From: Rummeliibacillus suwonensis
Lineage (GTDB): Bacteria; Bacillota; Bacilli; Bacillales_A; Planococcaceae
DNA length: 64,000 bases
Direction of reading: 5' to 3'
NCBI RefSeq assembly: GCF_007896435.1
Contig: NZ_VCBL01000001.1
Span: 1,083,345 to 1,147,344 of the forward strand
Both the position numbers and the translations under genes were made by a program. Positions 8,892-18,039 of this stretch are shown here, one piece after another. The notes below the pieces were generated by a model. It ran no database searches and was not told the DNA's origin. It saw nothing but the letters and a program-made list of their open reading frames with translations. The first letter of the stretch is position 1, and the number at the start of each line of letters is the position of its first letter.

Positions 8892-10362
8892 AGAAAACCA
8901 ACCGCTTGTTTTTGAATTATCAAAAGAAGGTCGTGTGGGCTATAGTTTATCAGAACTAGATGTACCTGAAGTAGAATTATCAAGTATTTTACCAACTGAA
9001 TTTATTCGACAAGAAGAAGCTGAGCTTCCAGAGCTTTCAGAATTGGATATTATGCGCCATTATACAGCCCTATCTCGTCGTAACCATGGTGTAGACTCTG
9101 GATTTTATCCACTTGGTTCTTGTACGATGAAATATAATCCCAAAATCAATGAATCTGTTGCCCGTTTCCCTGGATTCGCGAATATTCATCCATTACAAGA
9201 TGAAAAAACGGTTCAAGGTGCTCTTGCATTAATGTATGATTTGCAACAACAATTGGTTGAAATCACGGGTATGGATGAAGTAACTTTACAACCTGCAGCT
9301 GGAGCTCATGGTGAATGGACAGCGCTTAGGATGATTCGTGCATTCCATGAAGCAAATGGTGATTATCAACGCACAAAAGTAATCGTTCCGGACTCAGCGC
9401 ATGGTACAAATCCAGCCTCTGCTTCTGTTGCAGGATTTAATATTGTAACGGTGAAATCTGATGAAAATGGATTAGTTGATTTAGAGGATTTACGCAAAGT
9501 GGTAGGATCTGATACGGCTGCCTTGATGTTAACAAATCCAAATACTTTAGGCTTATTTGAAGAACATATTCTTGAAATTGCCGAAATCATCCATGGGGTC
9601 GGGGGAAAAGTTTACTATGATGGTGCAAATCTAAACGCTGTCATGTCGAAAGTAAGACCCGGAGATATGGGCTTTGACTGTGTGCATTTAAACTTGCATA
9701 AAACTTTTACTGGTCCTCATGGCGGTGGCGGTCCAGGTTCAGGTCCTGTCGGAGTAAAAACAGATATGATTCCATTCCTTCCTAAACCAGTGCTTGTTAA
9801 AACAGCAGATGGCTATCATTTTGATGGCGACCGTCCACAATCAATTGGTCGTGTAAAACCTTACTACGGCAACTTTGGTATCAATGTGCGTGCATACACT
9901 TATATTCGCTCTATGGGACCAGATGGTTTGAAAGCTGTTACAGAAAATGCTGTTATCAACGCAAACTATATGATGCGCCGCTTACAACCATATTACGAGC
10001 TGCCATATGATCGTCATTGCAAGCATGAATTTGTTTTAAGTGGTAGCCGTCAGAAGAAACTAGGTGTTCGTACACTTGATATTGCCAAAAGACTGCTAGA
10101 TTTTGGCTATCATCCACCAACCACTTACTTCCCATTAAATGTAGAGGAAGGATTAATGATCGAACCAACAGAAACGGAATCAAAAGAAACACTAGATGCC
10201 TTCTGCGATGCGATGATTCAAATTGCGAAAGAAGCGGAAGAAACACCTGAAATTGTGCAAGAAGCACCACATACAACAGTTATTAAACGTTTAGATGAAA
10301 CGCGTGCTGCACGTCATCCCGTTTTGAGATATGTAAAACCAACTGAAACTGCAGAAATATAG
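8884..10362 (+). CDS. gcvPB: Glycine dehydrogenase (decarboxylating) subunit 2
   Basis: 492 aa, C-terminal half of the P protein. The PLP Schiff-base lysine is K273 in [16 protein letters not shown]. Motifs [14 protein letters not shown] and [12 protein letters not shown] are intact. It is the last gene of the glycine-inducible operon and is followed by a hairpin terminator. GcvH and the lipoamide dehydrogenase are not in the window. Confidence 0.96.
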   Translation: MHKENQPLVFELSKEGRVGYSLSELDVPEVELSSILPTEFIRQEEAELPELSELDIMRHYTALSRRNHGVDSGFYPLGSCTMKYNPKINESVARFPGFANIHPLQDEKTVQGALALMYDLQQQLVEITGMDEVTLQPAAGAHGEWTALRMIRAFHEANGDYQRTKVIVPDSAHGTNPASASVAGFNIVTVKSDENGLVDLEDLRKVVGSDTAALMLTNPNTLGLFEEHILEIAEIIHGVGGKVYYDGANLNAVMSKVRPGDMGFDCVHLNLHKTFTGPHGGGGPGSGPVGVKTDMIPFLPKPVLVKTADGYHFDGDRPQSIGRVKPYYGNFGINVRAYTYIRSMGPDGLKAVTENAVINANYMMRRLQPYYELPYDRHCKHEFVLSGSRQKKLGVRTLDIAKRLLDFGYHPPTTYFPLNVEEGLMIEPTETESKETLDAFCDAMIQIAKEAEETPEIVQEAPHTTVIKRLDETRAARHPVLRYVKPTETAEI

Positions 10363-10412
10363 TTAAGTGGTCAAGAAAAATAAATAGTATTTTTATTTTA
10401 GATAAGTTATCG

Positions 10413-10459
10413 GACGATTCATCTCCTACTGATTGGTATGGATGAATCGTCTTTTTTTG
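10413..10459 (+). terminator. gcv operon terminator
   Basis: GACGATTCATC (10413-10423) pairs with GATGAATCGTC (10441-10451), followed by T7. Confidence 0.9.
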
Positions 10460-10520
10460 CTTGAATAAGAACAAATGTTCCTGTATAATCTTTTTAAGAA
10501 AGCATATGTTTTCATTTATT

Positions 10521-10606
10521 CTGCATGAACAGTCAATGAGTTTCTCCACAACAAGCAGAGGATAGAAGGGGGGCAACTGCCTGTAAAAGTTCGATTGGTT
10601 CAGCTA
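10521..10606 (+). repeat. Family A repeat, short form
   Basis: Reads tctgcatgaacagtcaatga, ccacaacaagcagaggatag, gggcaactgcctgtaaaagt and tcgattggttcagct. It matches the copies at 20627 and 17838 (short subtype with the aagcagaggata loop). Confidence 0.7.
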
Positions 10607-10663
10607 GAATCCAGTAGAAGAGTGAAAAAACTTTCACTGAATGAAATTTCACTTTGTATAGAT

Positions 10664-10786
10664 CTAAAAAATCACATGAATCATTTGGAGTTTCTTCCTA
10701 TTATATTGTCCAGGAAATGAACCGGGAAATAAAATATCAATATTTGGTGCCGGATGATTTATATTTGATTCAATCCACTCAATCAT
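10664..10786 (-). pseudogene. Possible fragment of an unidentified protein gene
   Basis: A 40-codon minus-strand stretch reads MIEWIESNINHPAPNIDILF and continues with PGSFPGQYNRKKLQ. The amino acid mix looks like real protein, and the frame stays open upstream of the Met without a ribosome site. No family recognised. It may be a coding remnant in the 1.1-kb gap, or chance. Confidence 0.25.
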
Positions 10787-10955
10787 TTTAGACAATCTTA
10801 TCTTCAAAAAGAGAAAGATATGACTTTCTATCTAAAAATCTTTTTAAGAATAACTAGATATGAAGTGAAGCGATACGCTTTCTATGAAAAAACATATAAA
10901 AGAGATTTCAGGATAAGCAGCTGGTGAAGAAGTTTTTATTGTTTATTCATTTACT

Positions 10956-11347
10956 TGAATCAATTTCATAAATCATTTTCTTCTTAAAAAATACGAACAT
11001 TTGATAATAACTAATTTTGATAGTTGTGGAGAGGAGGACGGCGACTCCTCGAAAATGCATGCGCATTTCCTTCGTGCGATGTGAGTTCAGGGAGGCTTAT
11101 TTTCAAAGTCCTACGGGAAAAGCTTGAGCTGAAAGCCCCGCAGGAACAATTTAAGGGACAAAGCCTAAGTTCGCCACGTCCTGTGGCAACGGCTTCGGGG
11201 GCAACATCGTGTCGACCCGAGGAGATTGAAGCCAAGCCCGTGGAAAGCGCCGTCTGTAGCGGAACAAAAATTTCTGAATATTAATTTTCATGTTGATTTG
11301 AAATGTTCGTGTTTTTTATCTGAATTTTATATTATGAAATTGATTCA
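10956..11347. mobile_element. Family B MITE-like element, copy 1 (392 bp)
   Basis: Perfect 16-bp terminal inverted repeats TGAATCAATTTCATAA (10956-10971) and TTATGAAATTGATTCA (11332-11347). Inner inverted sequence taaaaaatacgaacattt pairs with aaatgttcgtgttttttat. A GC-rich core at about 11024-11267 holds the widespread Bacillales motif gacggcgactcct ... cgtggaaagcgccgtc. Compared with copy 2 (59320-59585) it has two extra blocks, one on each side of the core hairpin (about 11049-11108 and about 11151-11215). An open frame across the core is not a gene. Confidence 0.75.
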
Positions 11348-11412
11348 CTTAGAAGAAAACGATGAATCATTTAGGAGCTATTTGTGACAATTTCTAAAAA
11401 TAGTATATAAAA

Positions 11413-11446
11413 AAGAAGACCATTCCAAACTAGAAATGACCTTCCT
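11413..11446 (-). terminator. Terminator of the rhodanese gene
   Basis: Minus-strand RNA gaaggtcatttc (11433-11444) pairs over 12 bp, with G-U pairs, with ggaatggtcttc (11415-11426), followed by a T run. Confidence 0.8.
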
Positions 11447-11459
11447 ATTTAGAAGAAAA

Positions 11460-11840
11460 CTATTTAACTTTAATCTTACCATGCCAATTTTTATAGCCGC
11501 CTTCTAATTGATACAATTGATTGTATCCCTTTTTCTTTAGAAATAGTGCAGCACGTGCACTACGACCAGCATTTTGACAGTAAAGGTAAACAGGTTTATC
11601 TGGGCGAAGTTCGTGGTAACGATTGCGAAGTTGGGTTGTAGGTAGGTTACGAGCACCTAAAATATGTCCGCCCTCAAATTCTTTTAATTCGCGAACATCG
11701 ATTAATTGTGCTTTTCGATATCCCTTTTTAAATTCTTCTTCATTTAAAGTAGTTACTGCTTTTTTTAAGCGAAATGCGTTTATAAGTGCGTAAATAATAA
11801 TTACGCCAAGGATGATTAGTATTGTATATAACCAACTCAA
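11460..11840 (-). CDS. yqhL: Membrane-anchored rhodanese-like protein (YqhL type)
   Basis: 126 aa. An N-terminal transmembrane helix (YTILIILGVIIIYALINAF) is followed by a single rhodanese domain. The active-site loop YCQNAGRS has catalytic C88, so sulfur transfer at the inner membrane face is plausible. The start is TTG at 11840 behind AGGGGTAAG. It is divergent from lipM, as in B. subtilis yqhL-yqhM. The physiological acceptor is unknown. Confidence 0.9.
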   Translation of the reverse strand: MSWLYTILIILGVIIIYALINAFRLKKAVTTLNEEEFKKGYRKAQLIDVRELKEFEGGHILGARNLPTTQLRNRYHELRPDKPVYLYCQNAGRSARAALFLKKKGYNQLYQLEGGYKNWHGKIKVK

Positions 11841-11871
11841 GATGACTTACCCCTTTCTATCTATAAATAAT

Positions 11872-11901
11872 ATTATAAAAGAAGAACTAGCGATAGTCCA
11901 A
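11872..11901 (-). promoter_or_regulatory. Promoter of the rhodanese gene
   Basis: On the minus strand TTGGAC (11896-11901) and a consensus TATAAT (11872-11877) are 18 bp apart, about 30 bp before the TTG start. Confidence 0.6.
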
Positions 11902-11947
11902 TGACTTTGATAAAATAGAAAAGCTGATATAAAAGGGAGACGATAGA

Positions 11948-12781
11948 ATGACAAAAAAATGGTATTTTATTAATTCAGGACCATGTAGTCCCGCTTATAA
12001 TATGGCCTTAGATGAAGCGCTATTGCATTGGCATAGTAAGAGCTTAATTCCCCCAGTAATTCGATTTTACGAATGGAATCCGGCAACACTATCAATTGGA
12101 TATTTCCAACGAGCAAAAAAAGATATTGATTTTGATCAATTACATAAATTAAATTTAGGATTTGTGAGACGACCAACAGGTGGACGAGCAGTTTTGCATG
12201 AGCATGAACTAACATACAGTGTAATCGTTTCAGAAGAATATCCTAATATGCCTACAACGGTTACAGAAGCTTATAGAGTCATTAGTGAAGGACTGCTATT
12301 CGGCTTTCGTCATTTAGGTTTAGACGCCTATTTCTCTGTTCCTGACACAGAAGAAAAAAGGGAACTTTTGAAGAAACCAAAAAGCGCAGTTTGCTTTGAT
12401 GCACCTAGTTGGTATGAACTTGTCGTAGAAGGAAAAAAAGTTGCAGGTAGTGCACAAACTAGACAAGAGGGTGTAATTTTACAGCACGGTGCCATATTAA
12501 TTGATCTGGATGATGAAAAATTGATCTCTCTTTTCAAATTTCCATCAGAGGCATCAAAAGAACGCATGCGCAAACATTTACCACAAAAAGCAGTTGCAAT
12601 TAATCAATTAGCGAATCATAAAATAGACATTGAAGCATGTGTAAAAGCATTCCACAAAGGATTTGAGGATGCGCTTGATATCGAATTAGTACCTTATGAA
12701 TTGACACAAGAACAACAAGATTTTGTTGAGAATCTTGCAAAGACAAAGTATGAAACAGATGAATGGAATTTCAGAAAATAA
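11948..12781 (+). CDS. lipM: Octanoyl-[ACP]:protein octanoyltransferase LipM
   Basis: 277 aa, BPL/LplA-LipB fold. It transfers octanoate from acyl carrier protein to the GcvH lysine, the first step of lipoate assembly. Signature [18 protein letters not shown] at about 75-92, and the catalytic thiol is C149 in [24 protein letters not shown] precedes the ATG. Closeness to gcv is functional, since GcvH is both its acceptor and the glycine cleavage carrier. Confidence 0.93.
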   Translation: MTKKWYFINSGPCSPAYNMALDEALLHWHSKSLIPPVIRFYEWNPATLSIGYFQRAKKDIDFDQLHKLNLGFVRRPTGGRAVLHEHELTYSVIVSEEYPNMPTTVTEAYRVISEGLLFGFRHLGLDAYFSVPDTEEKRELLKKPKSAVCFDAPSWYELVVEGKKVAGSAQTRQEGVILQHGAILIDLDDEKLISLFKFPSEASKERMRKHLPQKAVAINQLANHKIDIEACVKAFHKGFEDALDIELVPYELTQEQQDFVENLAKTKYETDEWNFRK

Positions 12782-12877
12782 TAGGTTTTTTGGCTTATTT
12801 TTTGTGATGAAAAAACGAAGATACCTATGAATCGCGATATAACAACATTTTTCAGAAAAAGCACTATTTGCTTTTCT

Positions 12878-12926
12878 AATCAATATATAGTATTGTATTT
12901 AATTGTATAAATACTATATATTGTGT
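12878..12926 (+). promoter_or_regulatory. Pair of NrdR boxes over the nrdJ promoter
   Basis: Box 2 ATACTATATATTGTGT (12911-12926) fits the NrdR consensus ACACWATATATWGTGT in 15 of 16 positions. Box 1 (12878-12893) read on the minus strand is ATACTATATATTGATT. Box centres are 33 bp apart, about three helical turns, the usual NrdR arrangement. A promoter TTGTAT (12893-12898), 18 bp, TATATT (12917-12922) overlaps box 2, so NrdR with dATP should repress nrdJ. Confidence 0.85.
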
Positions 12927-12956
12927 TTTTCTATATAAATAGGGGAGGCGGATGGT

Positions 12957-15521
12957 ATGGTACTTGCATCACAGCATCATAATCAGACAATCAACATTGA
13001 ACAATTAAACAAAGATATTCAACAATTTCCTCAAGTTCATCCAATCACAGAGGACATGCATTTAACACATAAAGGCGTTTCTCGACTTGTGATGATCGAC
13101 CGTTATTCTTTTAAAGATACTAAAAAGAAAACGTTAAAAGTAGGGGATTTTGTTGTTTTAACAGTGAAAGCAGATCCTAAGTTCCCTGCTCGTGGGCTTG
13201 GCTATATCGTTTCAATTGATGACACTAATAAAAGAGCCAAAATATTAATAGAAGATGATTATCGCAGTGCAATTGATGATCCGCAAGAACAATCAACGGG
13301 AATTGTCACTCGCCCACTAGACGTTATTGAAAAGCCTCTTGAAGTTTTTTACGAACAAATAGCAAAACGTAATGCAAAGGGCTTAGCATCTGTCGAAAAG
13401 ACGGAAGAAAAACGTAAAGAATGGTATCAAAAATTTTACCGTCAGCTTGTCAATCTAAACTTCATCCCAGCTGGACGTGTCATATATGGAGCAGGATCAG
13501 GTACAGATGTTACATATTTTAACTGCTATGTCATGCCATTTGTAGCTGATTCTCGTGAGGGAATAAGTGACCACCGTAAACAAGTCATGGAGATCATGAG
13601 TCGTGGAGGTGGCGTTGGTACAAACGGTTCAACATTAAGACCACGTAACACATTGGCAAGAGGTGTAAATGGTAAATCTTCTGGTTCCGTATCATGGCTG
13701 GATGATATAGCGAAATTGACACATCTTGTTGAACAAGGTGGATCACGTCGCGGAGCACAAATGATTATGCTCTCTTGTACTCATCCTGATATTTTTGAAT
13801 TTATCATTTCTAAAATGCAAAATCCACGGATTTTACGATTTTTAATCGAAAATACAAAGGATGAAGAAATCAGTCGATTAGCAAAAGAAAAACTGAAATT
13901 TACACCTTTAACAGAACAAGAAAAAGCAATGTATCAAGGGATCATCAATTATAAAACTATCCCTGGTTTCGGCGGATTCAATGAAGCGATTTTCAAGGAC
14001 GCAGAAACAAAGTTACGAGATGGTGGTACGTATACAGTCAACAATCCAGAATTCTTAACGGGTGCTAACATTTCTGTCACATTAACAAATGAATTCATGG
14101 AAGCTGTTGAAAAGGACGAGGAATTCGATTTGCGTTTCCCAGCCGTCGAATCCTACAATGAGCAAGAAATGGCCATCTATAATGAAGAATGGCATAAATG
14201 TGGTGATGTTCGCGAATGGGAAGCAATGGGGCATGCTGTTCGTGTTTATCGTACGATAAAAGCACGGGAACTTTGGAACTTGATCAATATTTGTGCAACA
14301 TACTCAGCAGAACCGGGTATTTTCTTTATCGATAATGCCAACGAAATGACGAATGCGAAAAGCTATGGTCAAAAAGTAGTTGCAACAAATCCTTGTGGGG
14401 AACAACCATTGGCACCGTACTCAGTATGTAATTTAGCTGCAGTGAACCTAGCACAATTTGCACAAAAAGATACAAAAACAGTTGATTTTGATGCATTAAA
14501 AGAAACAGTACGTGTAGGCGTCCGTATGCAGGATAATGTAATTGATGCAACACCTTACTTCCTTGAAGAAAATCGTGTACAAGCATTGGGCGAACGTCGT
14601 GTAGGACTTGGGGTAATGGGACTTGCAGATTTACTCATCTACTGTGAAAAAGAATATGGCTCTAAAGAAGGCAATATTTTAGTAGATGAAATCTTTAAGA
14701 CAATCGCGATCACAGCTTACGAAACTTCTATAGAATTAGCGAAGGAACGGGGAAGTTTCCCATTTTTAGTAGGGAAAACAGATGAAGAAACAAAGGCACT
14801 TCGTGAACGTTTCACAGAAACAGGCTATATGAAGAAAATGCCAGAACATGTTCGTCAAGCAGTGCTCGAAAGTGGTATTCGCAATTCTCATTTATTGACA
14901 GTTGCACCTACTGGTTCTACAGGGACAATGGTAGGCGTATCAACAGGTCTAGAACCATACTTTTCTTTCACTTACTATCGTAGTGGTCGTTTAGGTAAAT
15001 TTATCGAAGTAAAAGCAGATATAGTGCAGGAGTATTTAGAAACGCATCCAGAAGCAGATGAAAATAACCTACCAAAATGGTTCGTCACTGCGATGGAATT
15101 AGCTCCTGAAGCACATGCAGATGTGCAATGCATTATTCAACGCTGGGTTGATAGCTCCATATCTAAAACGGTCAACGCACCACGCGGCTATAGTGTAGAA
15201 CAAGTTCAAAAAGTATATGAACGTCTTTATAATGGTGGCGCAAAAGGCGGTACGGTTTACGTTGATGGTAGTCGTGATTCTCAAGTTTTAACTTTAAAAG
15301 CAGAAGAAAATCATATGGATGAAATATTGCAAGAAGAAAAGGTGATTGAACCGCGACCAGTTGTTCTTGTAGATACCATCCAAGATTTACGCTCTACAGA
15401 TGTAACAATTGGGTCAGAAGTAGGGAATACATGCCCTGTATGTCGTAAAGGAACAGTAGAAGAATTAGGTGGCTGTAACACTTGCACAAATTGCGGTGCC
15501 CAATTAAAATGTGGTTTATAA
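12957..15521 (+). CDS. nrdJ: Adenosylcobalamin-dependent ribonucleotide reductase (class II)
   Basis: 854 aa. It reduces ribonucleotides to deoxyribonucleotides using B12 for radical generation. Family stretches include FNCYVMPFV, SRGGGVGTNGSTLRPRNT, NPCGEQPL, and SHLLTVAPTGSTGTM with the finger-loop region. The C terminus has a CPVCRKG...CNTCTNCG zinc/redox tail. GGGGAGG precedes the ATG. It lies between lipM and an HAD gene where B. subtilis has no RNR, so it is a lineage-specific insertion. An intrinsic terminator follows. Confidence 0.93.
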   Translation: MVLASQHHNQTINIEQLNKDIQQFPQVHPITEDMHLTHKGVSRLVMIDRYSFKDTKKKTLKVGDFVVLTVKADPKFPARGLGYIVSIDDTNKRAKILIEDDYRSAIDDPQEQSTGIVTRPLDVIEKPLEVFYEQIAKRNAKGLASVEKTEEKRKEWYQKFYRQLVNLNFIPAGRVIYGAGSGTDVTYFNCYVMPFVADSREGISDHRKQVMEIMSRGGGVGTNGSTLRPRNTLARGVNGKSSGSVSWLDDIAKLTHLVEQGGSRRGAQMIMLSCTHPDIFEFIISKMQNPRILRFLIENTKDEEISRLAKEKLKFTPLTEQEKAMYQGIINYKTIPGFGGFNEAIFKDAETKLRDGGTYTVNNPEFLTGANISVTLTNEFMEAVEKDEEFDLRFPAVESYNEQEMAIYNEEWHKCGDVREWEAMGHAVRVYRTIKARELWNLINICATYSAEPGIFFIDNANEMTNAKSYGQKVVATNPCGEQPLAPYSVCNLAAVNLAQFAQKDTKTVDFDALKETVRVGVRMQDNVIDATPYFLEENRVQALGERRVGLGVMGLADLLIYCEKEYGSKEGNILVDEIFKTIAITAYETSIELAKERGSFPFLVGKTDEETKALRERFTETGYMKKMPEHVRQAVLESGIRNSHLLTVAPTGSTGTMVGVSTGLEPYFSFTYYRSGRLGKFIEVKADIVQEYLETHPEADENNLPKWFVTAMELAPEAHADVQCIIQRWVDSSISKTVNAPRGYSVEQVQKVYERLYNGGAKGGTVYVDGSRDSQVLTLKAEENHMDEILQEEKVIEPRPVVLVDTIQDLRSTDVTIGSEVGNTCPVCRKGTVEELGGCNTCTNCGAQLKCGL

Positions 15522-15528
15522 AATAGAA

Positions 15529-15566
15529 AAAATCCAAGTATGTGCAACATGCTTGGATTTTTTTTA
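15529..15566 (+). terminator. nrdJ terminator
   Basis: AAATCCAAG (15530-15538) pairs with CTTGGATTT (about 15552-15560), followed by T8. It lies between nrdJ and the HAD start and argues against the longer HAD reading frame from 15540. Confidence 0.9.
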
Positions 15567-15581
15567 ATGGGAGATCGTTCA

Positions 15582-16157
15582 ATGAACATATTATGGGACT
15601 TTGATGGCACAATTTGTAATTCATATCCGGCTTATGCAAAGCTTTTTTATGAAACAACTAAAAAAGGAGAAAGTGGTCATGAGGTATTACAACATTTAAA
15701 AATATCATTTTCGCATGCATTTGAATATTTTCAACTAACAAAGCAAGAAATCAATGCTTTTATGGAGAAAAATCATGAGCTTGATATGGCGCAATTACCA
15801 CCATTTTCATATATCGAAGAGGTGTTAAAACAAGCAGATCACAATGTGGTGATGACACATAAAGATAGAGCAACAGTTGAAAGAGTGTTAGAAAACTATG
15901 ATCTTGCTCAATACTTTACTGAAATTGTGACACCTGAGGATGGCTTTCCAAGAAAACCGGATTCAGCCTCTTATCAATATCTGCATCAAAAATATCATTT
16001 AACACTAGCGATTGGAGATCGCGAATTAGACCTAATTCCCGCAAAAAAGATTGGCGTAGCCACATGTATGTTTCAAGGGCAATGCTCATCGGCAGATTTC
16101 AGCATTCAATCGTATGCCCAATTCCATAATGCGTGGAACCGATTTATCCGGCTTTAA
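15582..16157 (+). CDS. HAD-superfamily hydrolase (phosphoglycolate phosphatase-like)
   Basis: 191 aa from ATG 15582 after GGGAGATCG. The HAD motif I DFDGTICNS is at residues 6-14, motif II VVMTHKDR, motif III lysine near RKPDSAS, and motif IV AIGDRELDL. A small alpha cap follows motif I. Substrate unknown. The last codons (FIRL and stop) coincide with the start of a family A repeat, whose canonical tttatcccgctttaa appears here as tttatccggctttaa, so the repeat supplies the C terminus. Confidence 0.85.
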   Translation: MNILWDFDGTICNSYPAYAKLFYETTKKGESGHEVLQHLKISFSHAFEYFQLTKQEINAFMEKNHELDMAQLPPFSYIEEVLKQADHNVVMTHKDRATVERVLENYDLAQYFTEIVTPEDGFPRKPDSASYQYLHQKYHLTLAIGDRELDLIPAKKIGVATCMFQGQCSSADFSIQSYAQFHNAWNRFIRL

Positions 16158-16366
16158 CGGGCAGTAAGACCCCCATCTCAAGATTTAGAGAGAAACGAGA
16201 AAGATAGATGGGGGGATCAACTGCCCGTAAAAGTCCGATTGGTTCGGGCCAACAAGATGTTGGTCCCTCAGGTGTTGCCACAGGACGTGGCGTTTTTCAC
16301 TTCCGTTCCTCTTGTTCAGTGGGGGATGAAGAAACCCCTACTGATGGAAGCTTCACTTTATAAAAG
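16146..16366 (+). repeat. Family A repeat, full-length copy
   Basis: Modules in order: TATCCGGCTTTAACGGG; aacgggcagtaagac pairing later with actgcccgt; CCCCATCT ... AGATGGGG hairpin; tccgattggttcgggcc; CCAACAAGATGTTGG hairpin; GCCACAGGACGTGGC followed by GTTTTT, terminator-like; CAGTGGGGG ... ACTG hairpin. It is the best reference copy together with those at 29455 (minus) and 55165. Confidence 0.85.
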
Positions 16367-16407
16367 CACAAAATTCTCTCTATTAATACTTCTTGAAATT
16401 CTTTTCA

Positions 16408-16416
16408 TGTTAAAAT
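16408..16416 (+). promoter_or_regulatory. Extended -10 promoter
   Basis: TGTTAAAAT, an extended -10 (TGn-TAAAAT), about 27 bp before the start of the next gene. The same nonamer precedes genes or repeats at 33644, 55402 and 58908. Confidence 0.5.
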
Positions 16417-16443
16417 AAAAAGAACTACAAGGAGTTGAATAAC

Positions 16444-16791
16444 GTGTACAATAAAATTGCTGGTTTGATATTTCCAGCTTTTACAATGTTAACATTATCT
16501 GTATTAGCAATGTTTGGTCTTTTCGGTGAAGGTGATGTCAATAAATCTTTCTTTATATTGGGACTCATCATTATTTTTCCGTTAACCTTCTTAGTACAAG
16601 GGATATCATGTGCTATGAATCATATGAATCCTTTTATCGCACTACTTGTATCGTATATTGCTTTTGCGATAGTGGTTATAACATTTTTAAATAGTTCGGC
16701 ATGGGTATATTCTATCTATTATTTAGTATTTTGGATTGTCGGATTTTTTGGAGCAAAAGCTATTCGCAAGTGGAGAAATCGTCAAAAATAG
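16444..16791 (+). CDS. Small polytopic membrane protein
   Basis: 115 aa from GTG 16444, at proper spacing from AAGGAG (16429-16434); a TTG at 16435 abuts the ribosome site and is unlikely. Four hydrophobic segments (LIFPAFTMLTLSVLAMFGLF, FFILGLIIIFPLTFLV, FIALLVSYIAFAIVVITFL, YSIYYLVFWIVGFF) and a basic tail. Family not recognised. Its terminator lies inside the end of the convergent yqhQ-like gene. Confidence 0.7.
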   Translation: MYNKIAGLIFPAFTMLTLSVLAMFGLFGEGDVNKSFFILGLIIIFPLTFLVQGISCAMNHMNPFIALLVSYIAFAIVVITFLNSSAWVYSIYYLVFWIVGFFGAKAIRKWRNRQK

Positions 16792-16793
16792 AG

Positions 16794-16831
16794 AAATGCA
16801 AGGCACTGATTAGGCGCCTTGCATTTCTTTT
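16794..16831 (+). terminator. Terminator overlapping the convergent gene's 3' end
   Basis: AAATGCAAGGC (16794-16804) pairs perfectly with GCCTTGCATTT (16816-16826), then CTTTTTG. The right arm lies within the last codons of the minus-strand DUF1385 gene (stop at 16810-16812). Confidence 0.85.
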
Positions 16832-17772
16832 TGTACAGGGATTTTAGAGGGATCTTTTTCAATTTCTAATAATTTATTGAATGAGGCGATTGCAACCTCT
16901 ACTTGATCGTCTTTCGGCTCTTTTGTTGTTAATAATTGTAGCCATAATCCTGGATATCCTAAAAATCGTAAAATGGGGATATTGCGGCATGCATTTGTTG
17001 CCTGTAAGACTTCAAAAGCAGCACCAAGCACAACAGGGATTAACAAAATACGATCCACAATTCGTAGCCAAAATGGATCTGTTGGTACTAGGAAATAGAT
17101 GAACATTCCAACAATGACAGTGAATAATATAAAGCTACTGCCACAGCGGTAATGCAATCGAGATTGTGCTTGCACATTTTCGACAGTCAATGGAAGCCCA
17201 TTTTCAAAACAGTTAATCACCTTATGCTCAGAACCGTGATATTGGAATACACGTTTAATAAGTGGTGTTAATGATACAAAATAAATATAGCCTAGTAAAA
17301 GAAGCAGCTTAAAACCACTTTCTATTAAAATTTGTGCCGTTTTGCCGGGAAACCAAGTGTGAAAAAGCTGTGCTAAAAAGACAGGTATTAGCGTGAAAAT
17401 AAATTTACCAAAAATAAAGGATAACACACCAATCGCAGCAACACCGAGCCACATTTCTAATTTTGAACCTTCTTCTTTTTTTTCTGTATTTTCTTCGCCA
17501 GGATTGACACCATACCTCTCACTAGCAAATTGTAAATGCTGGGAGCCGTTCGCTGCCGACTCTATTAGTGCAATAATCCCTCGCACAAAGGGAATTTTTT
17601 TTAGCTTTCGAAGTTTAGGATTTTTTTTCCTTGCTACGTAAAAGTATTCGATTGAATGGTCATTTCGACGAATGGCTGATATTGTATGTTCCTTGCTCCC
17701 CATCATGACACCTTCAACCAAAGCTTGTCCTCCATATACAGGAAGATTAGGTTGGTTTTTCACGATCGACAC
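16810..17772 (-). CDS. yqhQ: DUF1385 membrane protein (YqhQ)
   Basis: 320 aa. The N-terminal VYGGQALVEGVMMGS is the DUF1385 signature. HGSEHKVINCFENG and HYRCGSSFILF are conserved. About four membrane segments at 107-270. It is ubiquitous in spore-forming Bacilli; biochemical function unknown. Minus orientation next to aroQ/yqhT matches B. subtilis. An alternative C terminus is not needed. Confidence 0.92.
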   Translation of the reverse strand: MSIVKNQPNLPVYGGQALVEGVMMGSKEHTISAIRRNDHSIEYFYVARKKNPKLRKLKKIPFVRGIIALIESAANGSQHLQFASERYGVNPGEENTEKKEEGSKLEMWLGVAAIGVLSFIFGKFIFTLIPVFLAQLFHTWFPGKTAQILIESGFKLLLLLGYIYFVSLTPLIKRVFQYHGSEHKVINCFENGLPLTVENVQAQSRLHYRCGSSFILFTVIVGMFIYFLVPTDPFWLRIVDRILLIPVVLGAAFEVLQATNACRNIPILRFLGYPGLWLQLLTTKEPKDDQVEVAIASFNKLLEIEKDPSKIPVQKEMQGA

Positions 17773-17837
17773 CGCTCTCTTTAAATATAATAAAATGAAA
17801 CTTCACACAGTGGGATTTTTCTTTATACTCATTGTGT

Positions 17838-17936
17838 GTTAGTTGAACCATCAGGCTTTTACAGGCGGCTACCCCTCCATTTATCCTCTGCTTGTTTCTT
17901 GCGTTGGTGGGAAGGATTGTTACTGCCAGTTAATGC
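17838..17936 (-). repeat. Family A repeat, short form, minus orientation
   Basis: The reverse complement reads gcattaactggcagtaacaa, cccaccaacgcaagaaac, aagcagaggataa, gccgcctgtaaaagcc and tgatggttcaac. It lies between the divergent yqhQ and yqhR-like genes. Confidence 0.75.
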
Positions 17937-18039
17937 AGAGTAAAACTGTTTTAATTGTACTAAAAAATCATAGAAAGCTCTAGGAAAAGCATATTATTAT
18001 TGGAATTTGTCTATCCTTTTGACGAAGGAGGGGGACGAT

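Noticed and set aside
11024-11284. 86-codon open frame in the GC-rich part of family B copy 1, and a minus-strand frame opposite it
   Set aside because: It lies wholly within a structured repeat, has no ribosome site, and copy 2 of the repeat does not keep the frame.
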